Assembly: GCA_013205535.1 (NCBI GenBank)
Contig: JABMMN010000064.1
Coordinates: 1-40,637 of the forward strand
Reading direction: 5' to 3'
Source of the DNA: Candidatus Planktophila sp.
GTDB lineage: Bacteria; Actinomycetota; Actinomycetes; Nanopelagicales; Nanopelagicaceae
Length of the DNA stretch: 40,637 nt
Shown here: one piece after another, positions 22,453-32,675 of the stretch
Layout of the letters: the number at the start of each line of letters is the position of its first letter
How positions within the stretch are numbered: the stretch's first letter is position 1
Position numbers and translations under genes: made by a program
The notes under the pieces: generated by a model
Seen by the model: only the letters and a program-made list of their open reading frames with translations
Database searches by the model: none
What the model was told of the DNA's origin: nothing

Positions 22453-23226
22453 ATGCGTAAACCATTGATGGCCGGTAATTGGAAGATGAATTTGAATCAT
22501 TTAGAGGCGATCGCTGTCGCTCAGAAACTTGTCTATTCACTCAATGATGCCGATTACGACGCTATCGATGTTGCAATCATTCCTCCCTTTACTGATATTC
22601 GCTCCATCCAAACCCTCATAGATGGGGATCGTCTGCGCTTAACCTATGGTGCTCAAGATCTCTCACCTGAGGCAAGTGGAGCATTCACAGGGGATATCTC
22701 AGGCTCGATGCTGCACAAACTTGGTTGTACATATGTATTAGTTGGACACTCAGAGCGCCGTGCGATTCATGAAGAGAGCGATGCTCTAGTAAATCGAAAG
22801 ATGAAGGCCGCTCTCGCCCATGAGATGGTGCCAATCATGTGCGTAGGAGAAGAGCTATCCGTGCGTGAGTCAGGCGCTCATGTCAGTCATGTTATACGCC
22901 AGATTCGAGCAGGAGTTGAATCCTTAACGAAGCCTGATCTTAAAAAAATAGTGATCGCATATGAACCTGTGTGGGCTATTGGTACTGGAAAGGTTGCAAC
23001 TCCAGAGGATGCCCAAGAGGTATGTGCGGCAATTCGTGAAGAGATAGAAAATGTCGCCTCCGCACAGATCGCCCAGACGATGCGAATTCTCTATGGGGGC
23101 TCGGTTAAATCCTCAAATGTGCGCGAGATAATGGCTAAACCAGATGTTGATGGTGCTTTGATAGGGGGGGCGAGCCTAGATCCGCAGGAGTTTGCCAATA
23201 TTGTTAAGTTTTATGCGCAAGGCTGA
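22453..23226 (+). CDS. tpiA: Triosephosphate isomerase
   Basis: [46 protein letters not shown]. Confidence 0.98.
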   Translation: MRKPLMAGNWKMNLNHLEAIAVAQKLVYSLNDADYDAIDVAIIPPFTDIRSIQTLIDGDRLRLTYGAQDLSPEASGAFTGDISGSMLHKLGCTYVLVGHSERRAIHEESDALVNRKMKAALAHEMVPIMCVGEELSVRESGAHVSHVIRQIRAGVESLTKPDLKKIVIAYEPVWAIGTGKVATPEDAQEVCAAIREEIENVASAQIAQTMRILYGGSVKSSNVREIMAKPDVDGALIGGASLDPQEFANIVKFYAQG

Positions 23227-23228
23227 GT

Positions 23229-23246
23229 AAAGGCTCAAGGCCTTTT
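23229..23246 (+). terminator. Weak terminator-like hairpin after tpiA
   Basis: AAAGGC-TCAAG-GCCTTTT: 6-bp stem ending in four T. Confidence 0.35.
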
Positions 23247-23290
23247 GAAGGTATCCTTTCCCTCTACGAAATGAAGGAGCATGGCCAACC

Positions 23291-23518
23291 GTGAAGTTAA
23301 CTCTCTCAATCTTGCTTATCATCACTAGCGTTGTGATGATTTTGCTCGTCCTGCTCCATAAGGGCAAGGGCAGCGGACTCTCGGATCTATTTGGTGGAGG
23401 CATCTCCTCAAACTATGGTGGCTCCTCGGTCGTGGAGCGAAATCTTGATCGCATCACCATTGTTGTTGGTGGCCTCTGGTTCGCACTCGTCGTAGCCCTG
23501 AGCCTGGTTCTTAAATAA
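23291..23518 (+). CDS. secG: Preprotein translocase subunit SecG (GTG start)
   Basis: 75 aa, two TM segments; LLVLLHKGKGSGLSDLFGGG and ERNLDRITIVVGGLWF. Confidence 0.92.
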   Translation: MKLTLSILLIITSVVMILLVLLHKGKGSGLSDLFGGGISSNYGGSSVVERNLDRITIVVGGLWFALVVALSLVLK

Positions 23519-23554
23519 ATTTCTCTCCGATTTAATCTCATAAAGGAGTAATAC

Positions 23555-23890
23555 ATGGCAAGTGCAATTCGCGGTAGCCGAGTCGGCGCAGGACCAATGG
23601 GCGAGGCCGAGCGTGGAGATTCGATCGCCCGCGCATACGTCTCATATTTTTGTGCCAATAAGCATGAGGTGCGTCCATCTTTTGCCGTCGAAGAGACGGT
23701 CGTCATTCCAGCCGAGTGGGACTGCCCAAAGTGTGGGCTACCTGCCGGACGCGATCGCAACAATCCACCCAGCGCAATAAAGAATGAGCCTTATAAGACT
23801 CACCTTGCTTATGTAAAAGAGCGTCGCACAGATGCTGAAGGTGAGCGTTTACTTGATGAGGCTTTGCGCAGAATGCGTGGAGATGATTAA
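23555..23890 (+). CDS. rbpA: RNA polymerase-binding protein RbpA
   Basis: 111 aa; MASAIRGSRVGAGPMGEAERGD, Zn-binding CxxC; AAGGAG SD upstream. Confidence 0.93.
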   Translation: MASAIRGSRVGAGPMGEAERGDSIARAYVSYFCANKHEVRPSFAVEETVVIPAEWDCPKCGLPAGRDRNNPPSAIKNEPYKTHLAYVKERRTDAEGERLLDEALRRMRGDD

Positions 23891-25413
23891 AGAGATTTAA
23901 GCGCGGAGATCAATTTCTCTATGCCCACGGCTCGATTGTTCAGATGCAATCGCAGCAGTGGGTATTTTCTTGAGTGCAGCGCCTGGCCATCTCCCATAGC
24001 CTGTGCGGTGAGAAGTGTCTTGAAACCATAACTCTGGCCTTCAATAGAGATCTCTTTCTCTACTTCACCGGTGATCGCAAGAAATGCACCGTTTCGGGTA
24101 CCACCTTTGTGAAACTGTCCGGTGGAGTGCAGCAGGCGTGGCCCCCATCCAAATGTCACAGGTCTTGCGCTCTTGCTTGAGAGTAGCGCACGAATCTGTG
24201 AAATATTCGCATCATCGCGCCTATCTAAATAGGCCATGACACAAATATATCCATCACGTGGAATAGATTGAATCAAGAGAGTTAAAGCCTCTTTGATACT
24301 CTGGCCATCTCCAAAAATCTCAATATTTTCATCACATGCATCTGGTGTGAAAATTGGAACCGTTCCCGCCCAGCGAGTCAGTAGAGCTGCTGTTGCCTCT
24401 TTCGTTTCAGTGACATTGGGCTGATTGAATGGATCGATCGAAAGGGCTGCGCAGACAAGAGCAGTGACCCATTCCCAGATAATGAACTGAGAGGCTAAAT
24501 CTGCCGAGACTACTAAATCTGCCGAACCGCAAAAGGCGACGCTAAAACCAATGCTTTTATCCATGGTCTCGATAACAACAGGCAATTTTCCCATGCCATC
24601 TTTACCTGTCGACTCAGCTATAAGTTGTTCGATCCAATCACTCAAGCCCGGCAAAGCGCTTTCGTCATCACAGAGATTTACATACTGCGTGCTAAGGAAT
24701 GCAACTGCATAGGCGATGTCAACGACAAATTGTGGATCTTTGAGAAATCTCTTCTTAGTCGCACTTGCGCTATCGAGCAAGACCGAGACATCAATTCCAA
24801 TCAATGCAGCAGGAACTAGTCCAAAGGCTCCGAGAACACTGAAGCGCCCACCCACGTTGGGATCTGCATTGATGACAGTGAGAGCATTCTTGCGTGAATC
24901 CCTATCCAGTGCAGAGCCTGGATCGGTGACAACCACTATGTGCGCACTTGGGAGGAGCCCAGCCTCAAGAAAACTATGAGTGAACAATGCCAGCATGGAA
25001 GCCGTCTCTATCGTTGAACCTGACTTGGAACTCACGATAACGAGAGTCTTAGCCAAGTCGGCTTTTAGCGCATGTGCAATGTAATTAGGGTCGGTAGAGT
25101 CAAGGATAAAGAGTTCTCGCTTGTACGTTCGTGCGATGACCTCCGGGCCAAGTGATGAACCACCCATTCCACATAGGATAATGTGGGTTTTTTCTCGGTG
25201 CTTTGCGCATAGAGCATCTAGTTGAGGAAGCAACTCTCGTGAGCTCTCAGGAAGATCAATCCAATTCATGCGCGTTGAAGCCTCGGGCGCAGCACGCGAA
25301 CCCCATATCGTTGCATCCTTGCGGGCTAGGCGATTATGGAAATCTAGAAGGGCGTGATACCTCTCATCACTTCGGTCGATGAGAGGTAGGCAATTACCAG
25401 AGAGAACGCTCAT
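23887..25413 (-). CDS. pgi: Glucose-6-phosphate isomerase (start at ATG overlapping the tal stop)
   Basis: CGMGGSSLGPEVI, VSSKSGSTIET, NVGGRFSVLGAFGLVPAAL, DPFNQPNVTETK. Confidence 0.92.
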   Translation of the reverse strand: MSVLSGNCLPLIDRSDERYHALLDFHNRLARKDATIWGSRAAPEASTRMNWIDLPESSRELLPQLDALCAKHREKTHIILCGMGGSSLGPEVIARTYKRELFILDSTDPNYIAHALKADLAKTLVIVSSKSGSTIETASMLALFTHSFLEAGLLPSAHIVVVTDPGSALDRDSRKNALTVINADPNVGGRFSVLGAFGLVPAALIGIDVSVLLDSASATKKRFLKDPQFVVDIAYAVAFLSTQYVNLCDDESALPGLSDWIEQLIAESTGKDGMGKLPVVIETMDKSIGFSVAFCGSADLVVSADLASQFIIWEWVTALVCAALSIDPFNQPNVTETKEATAALLTRWAGTVPIFTPDACDENIEIFGDGQSIKEALTLLIQSIPRDGYICVMAYLDRRDDANISQIRALLSSKSARPVTFGWGPRLLHSTGQFHKGGTRNGAFLAITGEVEKEISIEGQSYGFKTLLTAQAMGDGQALHSRKYPLLRLHLNNRAVGIEKLISALKSL

Positions 25414-26495
25414 TGCCGCTGTGCACTCCGAACAGATGAAAGAAGCTCCTCCCATGCATCTGCGAATTTCTTAACGCCATCACGCTCTAATTCCGCGGTA
25501 ACGGCGTCTAGGGATATGTTGAGTTGTGAGAGGGATTTAAACACCTCGATCGCATCTGCATAGTTATCTCTGATGGCATCACCGCGTATCACCCCGTGGT
25601 CGATGATTGCATCTAATGTGTTCTGCGGCATCGTATTGACAGTTTCTGGCGCTATAAGTTCAACCACGTAACGGGTGTCTTCATATGCCGCATCTTTTAC
25701 CCCTGTTGAGGCCCACAAAGGCCGCTGTTTGTTTCCACCGCGCTCAATTTGTTGTGACCAACGAGGTGAGGAGAACTTCTCCTCAAATAACTGATAGGCC
25801 AGATGTGCATTTGCGATAGCGGCCTTGCCAAGCATTTGGTTGGCACCAGGATTTGAACTCTCTTTGAGAAGAGTATCAACGGCAGAGTCGATTCTGCTTA
25901 CAAAGAAAGATGCTACAGAGTGCACATGGGAGGGATTGAAAGTTGCCTCTATTCCCGTCATATATGCATCAATGACCGCACCATAGCGTTTTACGGAGAA
26001 GATTAAAGTGACGTTGACACTGATTCCCGCCGCAATGAGAGATGTTATTGCTGGGAGCCCTTCAATAGTCGCCGGGACCTTAATCATGAGATTCGGGCGA
26101 TCGATGATGGCCCACAACTCTTTGCCAGCTGCGATTGTTGCATCCGTATCATGAGCCAAGCGGGGATCAACTTCTATGCTGACTCTGCCATCGACGCCCT
26201 TACTAGATGTATGGATATCTTTGAAAAGATCACAAGCCTGGCGGACATCATCTGTGGTTAATTTCTTGACGCACTCATCAGCGCTCAGATCTCGCATCTG
26301 CGAAATATCATCTGAATACTCTTGAGCCCCCGAGATTGCCGCAGCGAAGATGCTTGGATTCGTGGTTACTCCAACGACATTATCATGAGCGATTCGGGAT
26401 GGCAGTGAATGCTTGTCATCTCCTGTGATCTTTGCTCGAGAAAAATCATCAAGCCAGATTGAAGTTCCATTTTTGCGCACATCGCGAGTGCTCAT
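25410..26495 (-). CDS. tal: Transaldolase
   Basis: SIWLDDFSRAKI, VVGVTTNPSIFAAAI, LMIKVPATIEGLPAI, PLWASTGVKD. Confidence 0.96.
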   Translation of the reverse strand: MSTRDVRKNGTSIWLDDFSRAKITGDDKHSLPSRIAHDNVVGVTTNPSIFAAAISGAQEYSDDISQMRDLSADECVKKLTTDDVRQACDLFKDIHTSSKGVDGRVSIEVDPRLAHDTDATIAAGKELWAIIDRPNLMIKVPATIEGLPAITSLIAAGISVNVTLIFSVKRYGAVIDAYMTGIEATFNPSHVHSVASFFVSRIDSAVDTLLKESSNPGANQMLGKAAIANAHLAYQLFEEKFSSPRWSQQIERGGNKQRPLWASTGVKDAAYEDTRYVVELIAPETVNTMPQNTLDAIIDHGVIRGDAIRDNYADAIEVFKSLSQLNISLDAVTAELERDGVKKFADAWEELLSSVRSAQRQ

Positions 26496-28540
26496 GAAAG
26501 TTTAGCCTTGATGCGCGCAGAGATCGCATCCACACTGAAGCCAAACTCTTTGAAGAGGCGCTTGGCATCGGCTGACGCACCATAGTGCTCAAGGCTGATG
26601 CACAGACCGGCATCCCCGATAATCTCTCGCCAACCCTGGGCAATACCGACTTCGATGCTAACTTTTAATGGGATAGAGGCCGGTAGTACAGAGCTCTTAT
26701 ACGACTCATCTTGTTCGGCAAACCACTCTAGGCATGGAGCGCTTACGACCCGAACATTGATTGCCTGCGCTGCGAGTGCATCTTGAACATCTAAAGCTAG
26801 TGAGAGCTCAGAGCCAGTTGCGATGAGAATAGCCACTGGATTGCTTGAATCTTTGAGTATATAGGCGCCTTGTGCGAGGCCACTTGCAGAGGCACAAAGA
26901 GTCCGATCAATCACAGGAAGATTCTGACGAGAGAGCAAGATACCGGCTGTTCGATCTCGGATGATTATCTGTTTCCATGCCTCTACTACTTCATTTGCAT
27001 CGCCAGGTCGAATGACATCTAGGCCTGGAATAGCTCGTAGTGCGGCAAAATGTTCGATGGGCTGATGAGTAGGTCCATCCTCACCAACACCGATTGAATC
27101 ATGTGTCCAAACATATGTAGCTGGAATTTTCATCAGCGCGCTAAGTCGTACAGCAGGGCGCATGTAATCGCTAAAGACTGCAAAAGTTCCACCAAATGCC
27201 CGTGTGAGGCCGTGGAGAGTGATTCCATTCAGTATTGAACCCATGGCATGCTCACGGATTCCAAAGTGAATAATCCGTCCATAAGGATCTGCGTTGGCAA
27301 TTGAACTCGTGGCTGGGAGAAACGATCCTCCACCCTCGATGCTTGTGTTATTTGAACCAGCAAGATCTGCCGAACCTCCCCATAGCTCGGGCAGCACCTG
27401 TGCGATTGCATTTATCACATCACCCGATGCAGCACGGGTGGCGATTTCTTTTCCAGGCTGGTACGAAGGTAGAACCTTTTCCCAATTCTCTGGAAGGGAG
27501 CGAGTGCGTAGTCTTTGTAATAGCGCGGCGCCCTCTTGATTACTCTCTTTCCAACGAGTGAATTCCACTTCCCACTGTGAGCGCACCAGTGCGCCACGTT
27601 CTTTGACTTTGCGCACATGGGCAAGAACATCTGGCGGCATCGCAAATCGCTCAGAAGGATCTAAACCTAAAAGAAGTTTCGTTGCAGCAACTTCATCATC
27701 GCCCAAGGCTGAGCCATGGGATTTTCCAGTGCCTCGAAGTTTGGGCGCAGGCCATGCAATCACGGTTTTTAAACGAATAAGTGTTGGCCGCTTACTCTCA
27801 TTTTTTGCACTCTTTATGGCCTCATTGAGGGCAGCGATGTCGATATTTCCATCATCTGCGGCGGGCACTTCGATCACATACCAGCCATAGGCGCGATAGC
27901 GCATCGATACGTCTTCAGTGAATGCGTTGTGCGTATCGCCTTCTATGGAGATTTGATTATCATCGTAAATAACCTTGAGATTGCCCAACTCCTGAACCCC
28001 GGCCAGTGATGAAGCCTCAGCACTTACGCCCTCCTGTAGATCTCCATCAGAACAGATGACCCAAATGTTGTGATCAAAGATTGAGGATCCCTGCGGACTC
28101 TCTCGATCAAATAATCCTCTTTCAAAGCGGGTCGCCATCGCCATTCCCACGGCAGTTGCAATGCCTTGTCCAAGGGGGCCGGTGGTCATCTCCACTCCTG
28201 CGGTATGTCCGTATTCAGGATGGCCTGGAGTGGGCGAGCCCCATGTTCGAAAACTTTTTAAATCGGCCATCTCTAGGCCGTAGCCGCTGTAAAAGAGTTG
28301 GGTGTACAAGGTCAGTGATGAGTGTCCGCAGGAGAGAATAAATCTATCGCGCCCAAGCCAGGTGGGATCTGACGGATCATGAACCAAGTGCCGTTGGAAA
28401 AGAAGATATGCCGCAGGGGCAAGGGACATAGCCGTCCCAGGGTGACCATTTCCAACATTCTGTACCGCATCGGCGGCAAGTGCGCGTGCATATGCGATGG
28501 CTCGATCATCGAGCTCACTCCACTCGTTTGCTGCTCTCAT
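26492..28540 (-). CDS. tkt: Transketolase (start MRAANEWSELD at 28540 preferred)
   Basis: DAVQNVGNGHPGTAMSLAP, ICSDGDLQEGVSAEASSLAG, YVWTHDSIGVGEDGPTHQPIEH. Confidence 0.97.
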   Translation of the reverse strand: MRAANEWSELDDRAIAYARALAADAVQNVGNGHPGTAMSLAPAAYLLFQRHLVHDPSDPTWLGRDRFILSCGHSSLTLYTQLFYSGYGLEMADLKSFRTWGSPTPGHPEYGHTAGVEMTTGPLGQGIATAVGMAMATRFERGLFDRESPQGSSIFDHNIWVICSDGDLQEGVSAEASSLAGVQELGNLKVIYDDNQISIEGDTHNAFTEDVSMRYRAYGWYVIEVPAADDGNIDIAALNEAIKSAKNESKRPTLIRLKTVIAWPAPKLRGTGKSHGSALGDDEVAATKLLLGLDPSERFAMPPDVLAHVRKVKERGALVRSQWEVEFTRWKESNQEGAALLQRLRTRSLPENWEKVLPSYQPGKEIATRAASGDVINAIAQVLPELWGGSADLAGSNNTSIEGGGSFLPATSSIANADPYGRIIHFGIREHAMGSILNGITLHGLTRAFGGTFAVFSDYMRPAVRLSALMKIPATYVWTHDSIGVGEDGPTHQPIEHFAALRAIPGLDVIRPGDANEVVEAWKQIIIRDRTAGILLSRQNLPVIDRTLCASASGLAQGAYILKDSSNPVAILIATGSELSLALDVQDALAAQAINVRVVSAPCLEWFAEQDESYKSSVLPASIPLKVSIEVGIAQGWREIIGDAGLCISLEHYGASADAKRLFKEFGFSVDAISARIKAKLS

Positions 28541-29424
28541 CAGGTCGCACTCATCTCTTGCCTTTGAACCGATAACCAGATCTTCCATGCGCCAATCCAC
28601 ACTAATACTGCTCCCAAGAGATGAAGGGCAACAAGAAGTTCTGGCAGTTCCTGCAGATACTGGATTGATCCAATAATACCCTGGGCAAGCGTAAGAGCTA
28701 AGAACAATGACAAGAGTCGTTTTGTCTGCGGACTCGTTATGGCGGCACGATAGAAAGCAACTGTGATGAACAGAAGCACAATCACAGCTATCGCATGAAT
28801 GAGAGTGGCATGAGGGATGGAGATACTCAATCGTGGTGAATCGATATCACCAGCATGTGGCCCAGATCCAGTGACAATCGTTCCAAGGACAACGACGAAG
28901 GCGGCAACACTCACATGAGCACGTGAGAAGAGATGGATGTGGTGCGACGGGGTCGTCTTGCTGGCGGGTGCTCTACGCCGCGAATACAGTGAGATTGCTG
29001 CAGCGATCAAAACAGTCGACAGCAAGTAGTGTGCGGCAACCGTGAGCGGATTGAGATTGGTCAAAACCGTTATCCCACCCAAGACTCCCTGACCCAAAAT
29101 CCCTAATACCTGCCCTACTGCAAGGATGCGAAGATCCTTACGGCCCGAGCGCAGAACTGCGATCAATGTAATGATCGCCGCCAGAACTAGAACGAAGGTT
29201 AATAACCGGTTTCCGAATTCGATCCAAGCATGTAGCGCTCCCTCGGCCTGATTGGGCACCGGGGTATAGGAGCCAGGGGTGCACTCTGGCCATGTGGGGC
29301 AGCCAAGTCCGGATTGGCTCAGGCGAACAGCACCGCCCGTCACCACGATCGCCGACTGCATGAAGAGCAGCAGTGCCGAGGCCGGGATCAGACTCCGGCG
29401 CGCTAACTCTGCGGCTCTGCTCAT
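28540..29424 (-). CDS. ctaA: Heme A synthase (COX15/CtaA)
   Basis: 294 aa multi-TM; VTGGAVRLSQSGLGCPTWPECTPGS; NRLLTF; HLLGAVLVW. Confidence 0.92.
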   Translation of the reverse strand: MSRAAELARRSLIPASALLLFMQSAIVVTGGAVRLSQSGLGCPTWPECTPGSYTPVPNQAEGALHAWIEFGNRLLTFVLVLAAIITLIAVLRSGRKDLRILAVGQVLGILGQGVLGGITVLTNLNPLTVAAHYLLSTVLIAAAISLYSRRRAPASKTTPSHHIHLFSRAHVSVAAFVVVLGTIVTGSGPHAGDIDSPRLSISIPHATLIHAIAVIVLLFITVAFYRAAITSPQTKRLLSLFLALTLAQGIIGSIQYLQELPELLVALHLLGAVLVWIGAWKIWLSVQRQEMSAT

Positions 29425-29488
29425 GTCCTAACCCTATTGCCCAGCGGGTTTGCGGGGAGTTGGAGTGGCTGTAGGAGTCGAATTACGA

Positions 29489-29503
29489 CACAATAGTGTT
29501 GTG
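29489..29503 (+). promoter_or_regulatory. Inverted repeat CACAA-N5-TTGTG overlapping a putative -10 (CACAAT) and the sufR GTG start; candidate SufR operator
   Basis: Perfect 5-bp half-sites read from sequence. Confidence 0.4.
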
Positions 29504-30187
29504 AAAATAAAAAGCGCTCCAAAGACAGTACATGAGGATGGGCGTACCCGGGATCTCATCGCCCGCTCAATTTTGGAGAATGGGCCTTCAAGTGCAATCG
29601 CCCTAGCCCAGCGCTTAAACATCACTCCATCGGGCGTGCGCCGTCATTTAGATTGTCTAGTTGCCGATGGAGTATTGGAGACGCGACAGGCGCACAAAGC
29701 GATTTCTCGCGGGCGGGGGAGACCATCAAAGGTCTTTCTCATGTCCGATCAAGGTCGCGAAAAATTTGAACACTCCTACGATGACTTGGCCGTTTCGGCT
29801 TTGAAATTCATGTCCCTGCACGTTGGTGAAGATGCGGTTCAATCCTTTGCCGCTGCCCGTGCTCGCGAAATAGAGGTTAAGGCGGCCCCGCTGCTCTCAA
29901 AGAGTTCAAAGAAGACCGCCGCACTTGCACAGTTTCTAACTGCCCAAGGCTATGCAGCCAGCAGCCAATCACATCCAATTGGTGAAGAGTTATGTCAGCA
30001 TCACTGTCCGATTGCTCACGTGGCATCGCAATTTCCTCAGCTGTGTGAGGCAGAGACTGAAGCGATTTCACGGCTACTCGGAACTCACGTTCAACGACTC
30101 GCAACTATCGCCCATGGTGATGGTGTGTGTACAACATTTATCCCAACTCCACAGAAGATCTCAACTACACGAAAGGTACGTTCATGA
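29501..30187 (+). CDS. sufR: SufR-like winged-helix Fe-S cluster regulator of the suf operon (GTG start)
   Basis: HTH ([42 protein letters not shown]) and C-terminal Cys set C-x3-C-x12-C-x27-C. ATGA overlap with sufB. Confidence 0.85.
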   Translation: MKIKSAPKTVHEDGRTRDLIARSILENGPSSAIALAQRLNITPSGVRRHLDCLVADGVLETRQAHKAISRGRGRPSKVFLMSDQGREKFEHSYDDLAVSALKFMSLHVGEDAVQSFAAARAREIEVKAAPLLSKSSKKTAALAQFLTAQGYAASSQSHPIGEELCQHHCPIAHVASQFPQLCEAETEAISRLLGTHVQRLATIAHGDGVCTTFIPTPQKISTTRKVRS

Positions 30188-31593
30188 CAATCGCACATCC
30201 AGAGCTTGAAGGCCTCGGAAACTACGAATACGGCTGGTCCGATAAGAGTGAGGCCGGTACTAATGCGCGCCGGGGTATTAGCGAAGAGGTCGTTCGTGAT
30301 ATCTCCGCAAAGAAGTCAGAGCCACAGTGGATGCTGGATCTTCGATTGAAGGGTTTATCCCTCTTTGAAAAAAAGCCTATGCCCAACTGGGGCTCGGACT
30401 TATCGGGAATTTTCTTCGACACCATCAAGTATTTTGTGCGATCAACTGAGAAGCAGGCTGCAACATGGGATGACCTGCCAGAGGAGATCAAAAATACTTA
30501 TGATCGTCTAGGTATTCCCGAAGCTGAAAAACAACGTCTTGTTTCAGGTGTGGCTGCCCAGTACGAATCTGAGGTCGTCTACCACTCCATCCGTGAGGAT
30601 TTGGCTGCTCAAGGGGTAATTTTCTTAGATACAGACACAGCCTTAAAGGAGCACCCTGAACTGTTCAAAGAGTATTTCGCCACTGTAATCCCAGTCGGTG
30701 ATAACAAATTTGCGGCACTCAATACCTCGGTGTGGTCGGGCGGTTCCTTCATCTATGTGCCAAAGGGTGTCCATGTAGATATTCCTTTACAGGCCTACTT
30801 CCGTATCAACACGGAAAATATGGGTCAATTTGAGCGTACCTTGATTATCGCCGATGAAGATTCCTATATCCATTACGTTGAAGGCTGCACGGCGCCGATC
30901 TACAAGTCGGATTCATTGCACTCAGCTGTCGTAGAGATCATCGTGAAAAAAGGTGCACGCGTACGTTACACAACGATTCAGAACTGGTCGAATAATGTTT
31001 ACAACCTAGTCACCAAGCGAGCAACGTGTGCCGAGGGTGCAACTATGGAATGGGTCGATGGAAATATCGGCTCAAAGGTGACAATGAAATATCCTTCAAT
31101 CTTTTTAATGGGAGCCCATTCAAAGGGTGAAACTCTCTCGCTGGCATTTGCAGGTGAGGGTCAGCATCAAGACTCTGGCTCAAAGATGGTGCATGCTGCT
31201 CCTTACACATCATCCTCTGTGATTTCAAAGTCAGTAGCGCGAAATGGTGGGCGTACTTCCTATCGTGGTCTGGTACAGATTCAAGAAGGTGCCCATCACT
31301 CCAAGAGCACCGTGAAGTGCGATGCTCTTTTGGTTGACACTATCTCTCGCTCTGATACATACCCCTATGTTGATATCCGTGAGGATGATGTCTCTATGGG
31401 TCATGAGGCCACGGTCTCCAAGATCAGTGACGATCAACTTTTTTATCTAATGTCACGTGGATTAACAGAGGATGAGGCTATGGCCATGATCGTGCGTGGT
31501 TTCATCGAACCGATTGCACGCGAACTACCGATGGAGTATGCACTCGAACTCAACCGGCTGATAGAGCTGCAAATGGAAGGCGCAGTTGGTTAA
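30184..31593 (+). CDS. sufB: Fe-S cluster assembly protein SufB
   Basis: [48 protein letters not shown]. Confidence 0.97.
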   Translation: MTIAHPELEGLGNYEYGWSDKSEAGTNARRGISEEVVRDISAKKSEPQWMLDLRLKGLSLFEKKPMPNWGSDLSGIFFDTIKYFVRSTEKQAATWDDLPEEIKNTYDRLGIPEAEKQRLVSGVAAQYESEVVYHSIREDLAAQGVIFLDTDTALKEHPELFKEYFATVIPVGDNKFAALNTSVWSGGSFIYVPKGVHVDIPLQAYFRINTENMGQFERTLIIADEDSYIHYVEGCTAPIYKSDSLHSAVVEIIVKKGARVRYTTIQNWSNNVYNLVTKRATCAEGATMEWVDGNIGSKVTMKYPSIFLMGAHSKGETLSLAFAGEGQHQDSGSKMVHAAPYTSSSVISKSVARNGGRTSYRGLVQIQEGAHHSKSTVKCDALLVDTISRSDTYPYVDIREDDVSMGHEATVSKISDDQLFYLMSRGLTEDEAMAMIVRGFIEPIARELPMEYALELNRLIELQMEGAVG

Positions 31594-32675
31594 TGTCCCT
31601 TCTTGCAACTAACTACCTCACACCAACCGGACGTGAAGAGGCCTGGCGCTTCACACCGCTCAAACGTCTGCGTGGTTTACATGATGGTCTAGCTTCTGTA
31701 GCCGATCACATCTCTCTTTACCCGATAGGCACTCTTCCCACTGGTGTGAGTTTTTCTCTTGAGGACTTGGCGCCTCTCGCACCTAGTGATGATGTGATTA
31801 TCGAACGCGTGCGTGGTGCATCCGCGCAGGTTTCTCATCTAAGTGTCGCAGCCAACTGCGAAATATCCGAGCCAATCCTTCTGGGACGAAGAGATGCGGC
31901 CCTGGATAAGGCCGAGTTTTCACGAGTGCGAATATCACTTGGTGTGCACGCCGTCGCAACGGTGATTATCGAAAATACAGGTGCATGCCTGTTGGCTGAG
32001 GATCTTGAAATCGCTCTTGCCCCTGGAGCCCGCCTTACCTTCATCACCCTTCAAGAGTTTGAATCTGCGAGTGTTTATACAGCTCGTCACCATGCAGTAA
32101 TCGATAAGGATGCGCTTTTCAAATCAATTACCGTCACAGTTGGTGGCGATCTCGTGCGAATCCTTCCAACCGTTGAATTCATCTCTCCTGGGGCTTCGGC
32201 TGAACTCTTAGGTGTTTACTTCGCAACTGCTGGGCAGTTTTTTGAGCATCGTATCCATGTAGATCATGCAGTGCCTCATGCGAAGTCTCGAGTTAACTTT
32301 AAGGGCGCCCTTACTGGTCGTGATGCACATACTGTCTGGATAGGTGATGTGTTGATACGTGCCGCTGCGCAGGGAACTGATACGTATGAACTCAATCGCA
32401 ATCTCCTGTTGAGTGATGGTGCTCGCGCCGATTCGGTTCCTAATCTAGAGATCGAAACCGGTGAAATCATCGGAGCAGGCCATGCAAGTACCACTGGACG
32501 CTTTGATGATGAGCAGCTCTTCTACCTCATGTCGCGGGGGATATCAGTGGAAGATGCTAGACGCCTGGTGGTTCGCGGATTTTTCAATGAGATTATCACG
32601 GAGATAGGTATCGAAGAGATTACAAACCGACTCATGGATCGCATAGATGCAGAGCTCGAGAAGGCTGGGGCTTAA
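31593..32675 (+). CDS. sufD: Fe-S cluster assembly protein SufD
   Basis: [42 protein letters not shown]. Confidence 0.93.
   Translation: MSLLATNYLTPTGREEAWRFTPLKRLRGLHDGLASVADHISLYPIGTLPTGVSFSLEDLAPLAPSDDVIIERVRGASAQVSHLSVAANCEISEPILLGRRDAALDKAEFSRVRISLGVHAVATVIIENTGACLLAEDLEIALAPGARLTFITLQEFESASVYTARHHAVIDKDALFKSITVTVGGDLVRILPTVEFISPGASAELLGVYFATAGQFFEHRIHVDHAVPHAKSRVNFKGALTGRDAHTVWIGDVLIRAAAQGTDTYELNRNLLLSDGARADSVPNLEIETGEIIGAGHASTTGRFDDEQLFYLMSRGISVEDARRLVVRGFFNEIITEIGIEEITNRLMDRIDAELEKAGA

Noticed and set aside
23413-23763. 116-aa minus-strand ORF across secG and rbpA
   Set aside because: Antisense to two conserved genes; composition suggests an artefact.
25414-25455. pgi start at 25455 as given in the ORF track
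   Set aside because: It would overlap the tal 3' end by 46 nt with a non-conserved MGGASFICSECTAA extension; ATG 25413 in an ATGA overlap fits the operon style.
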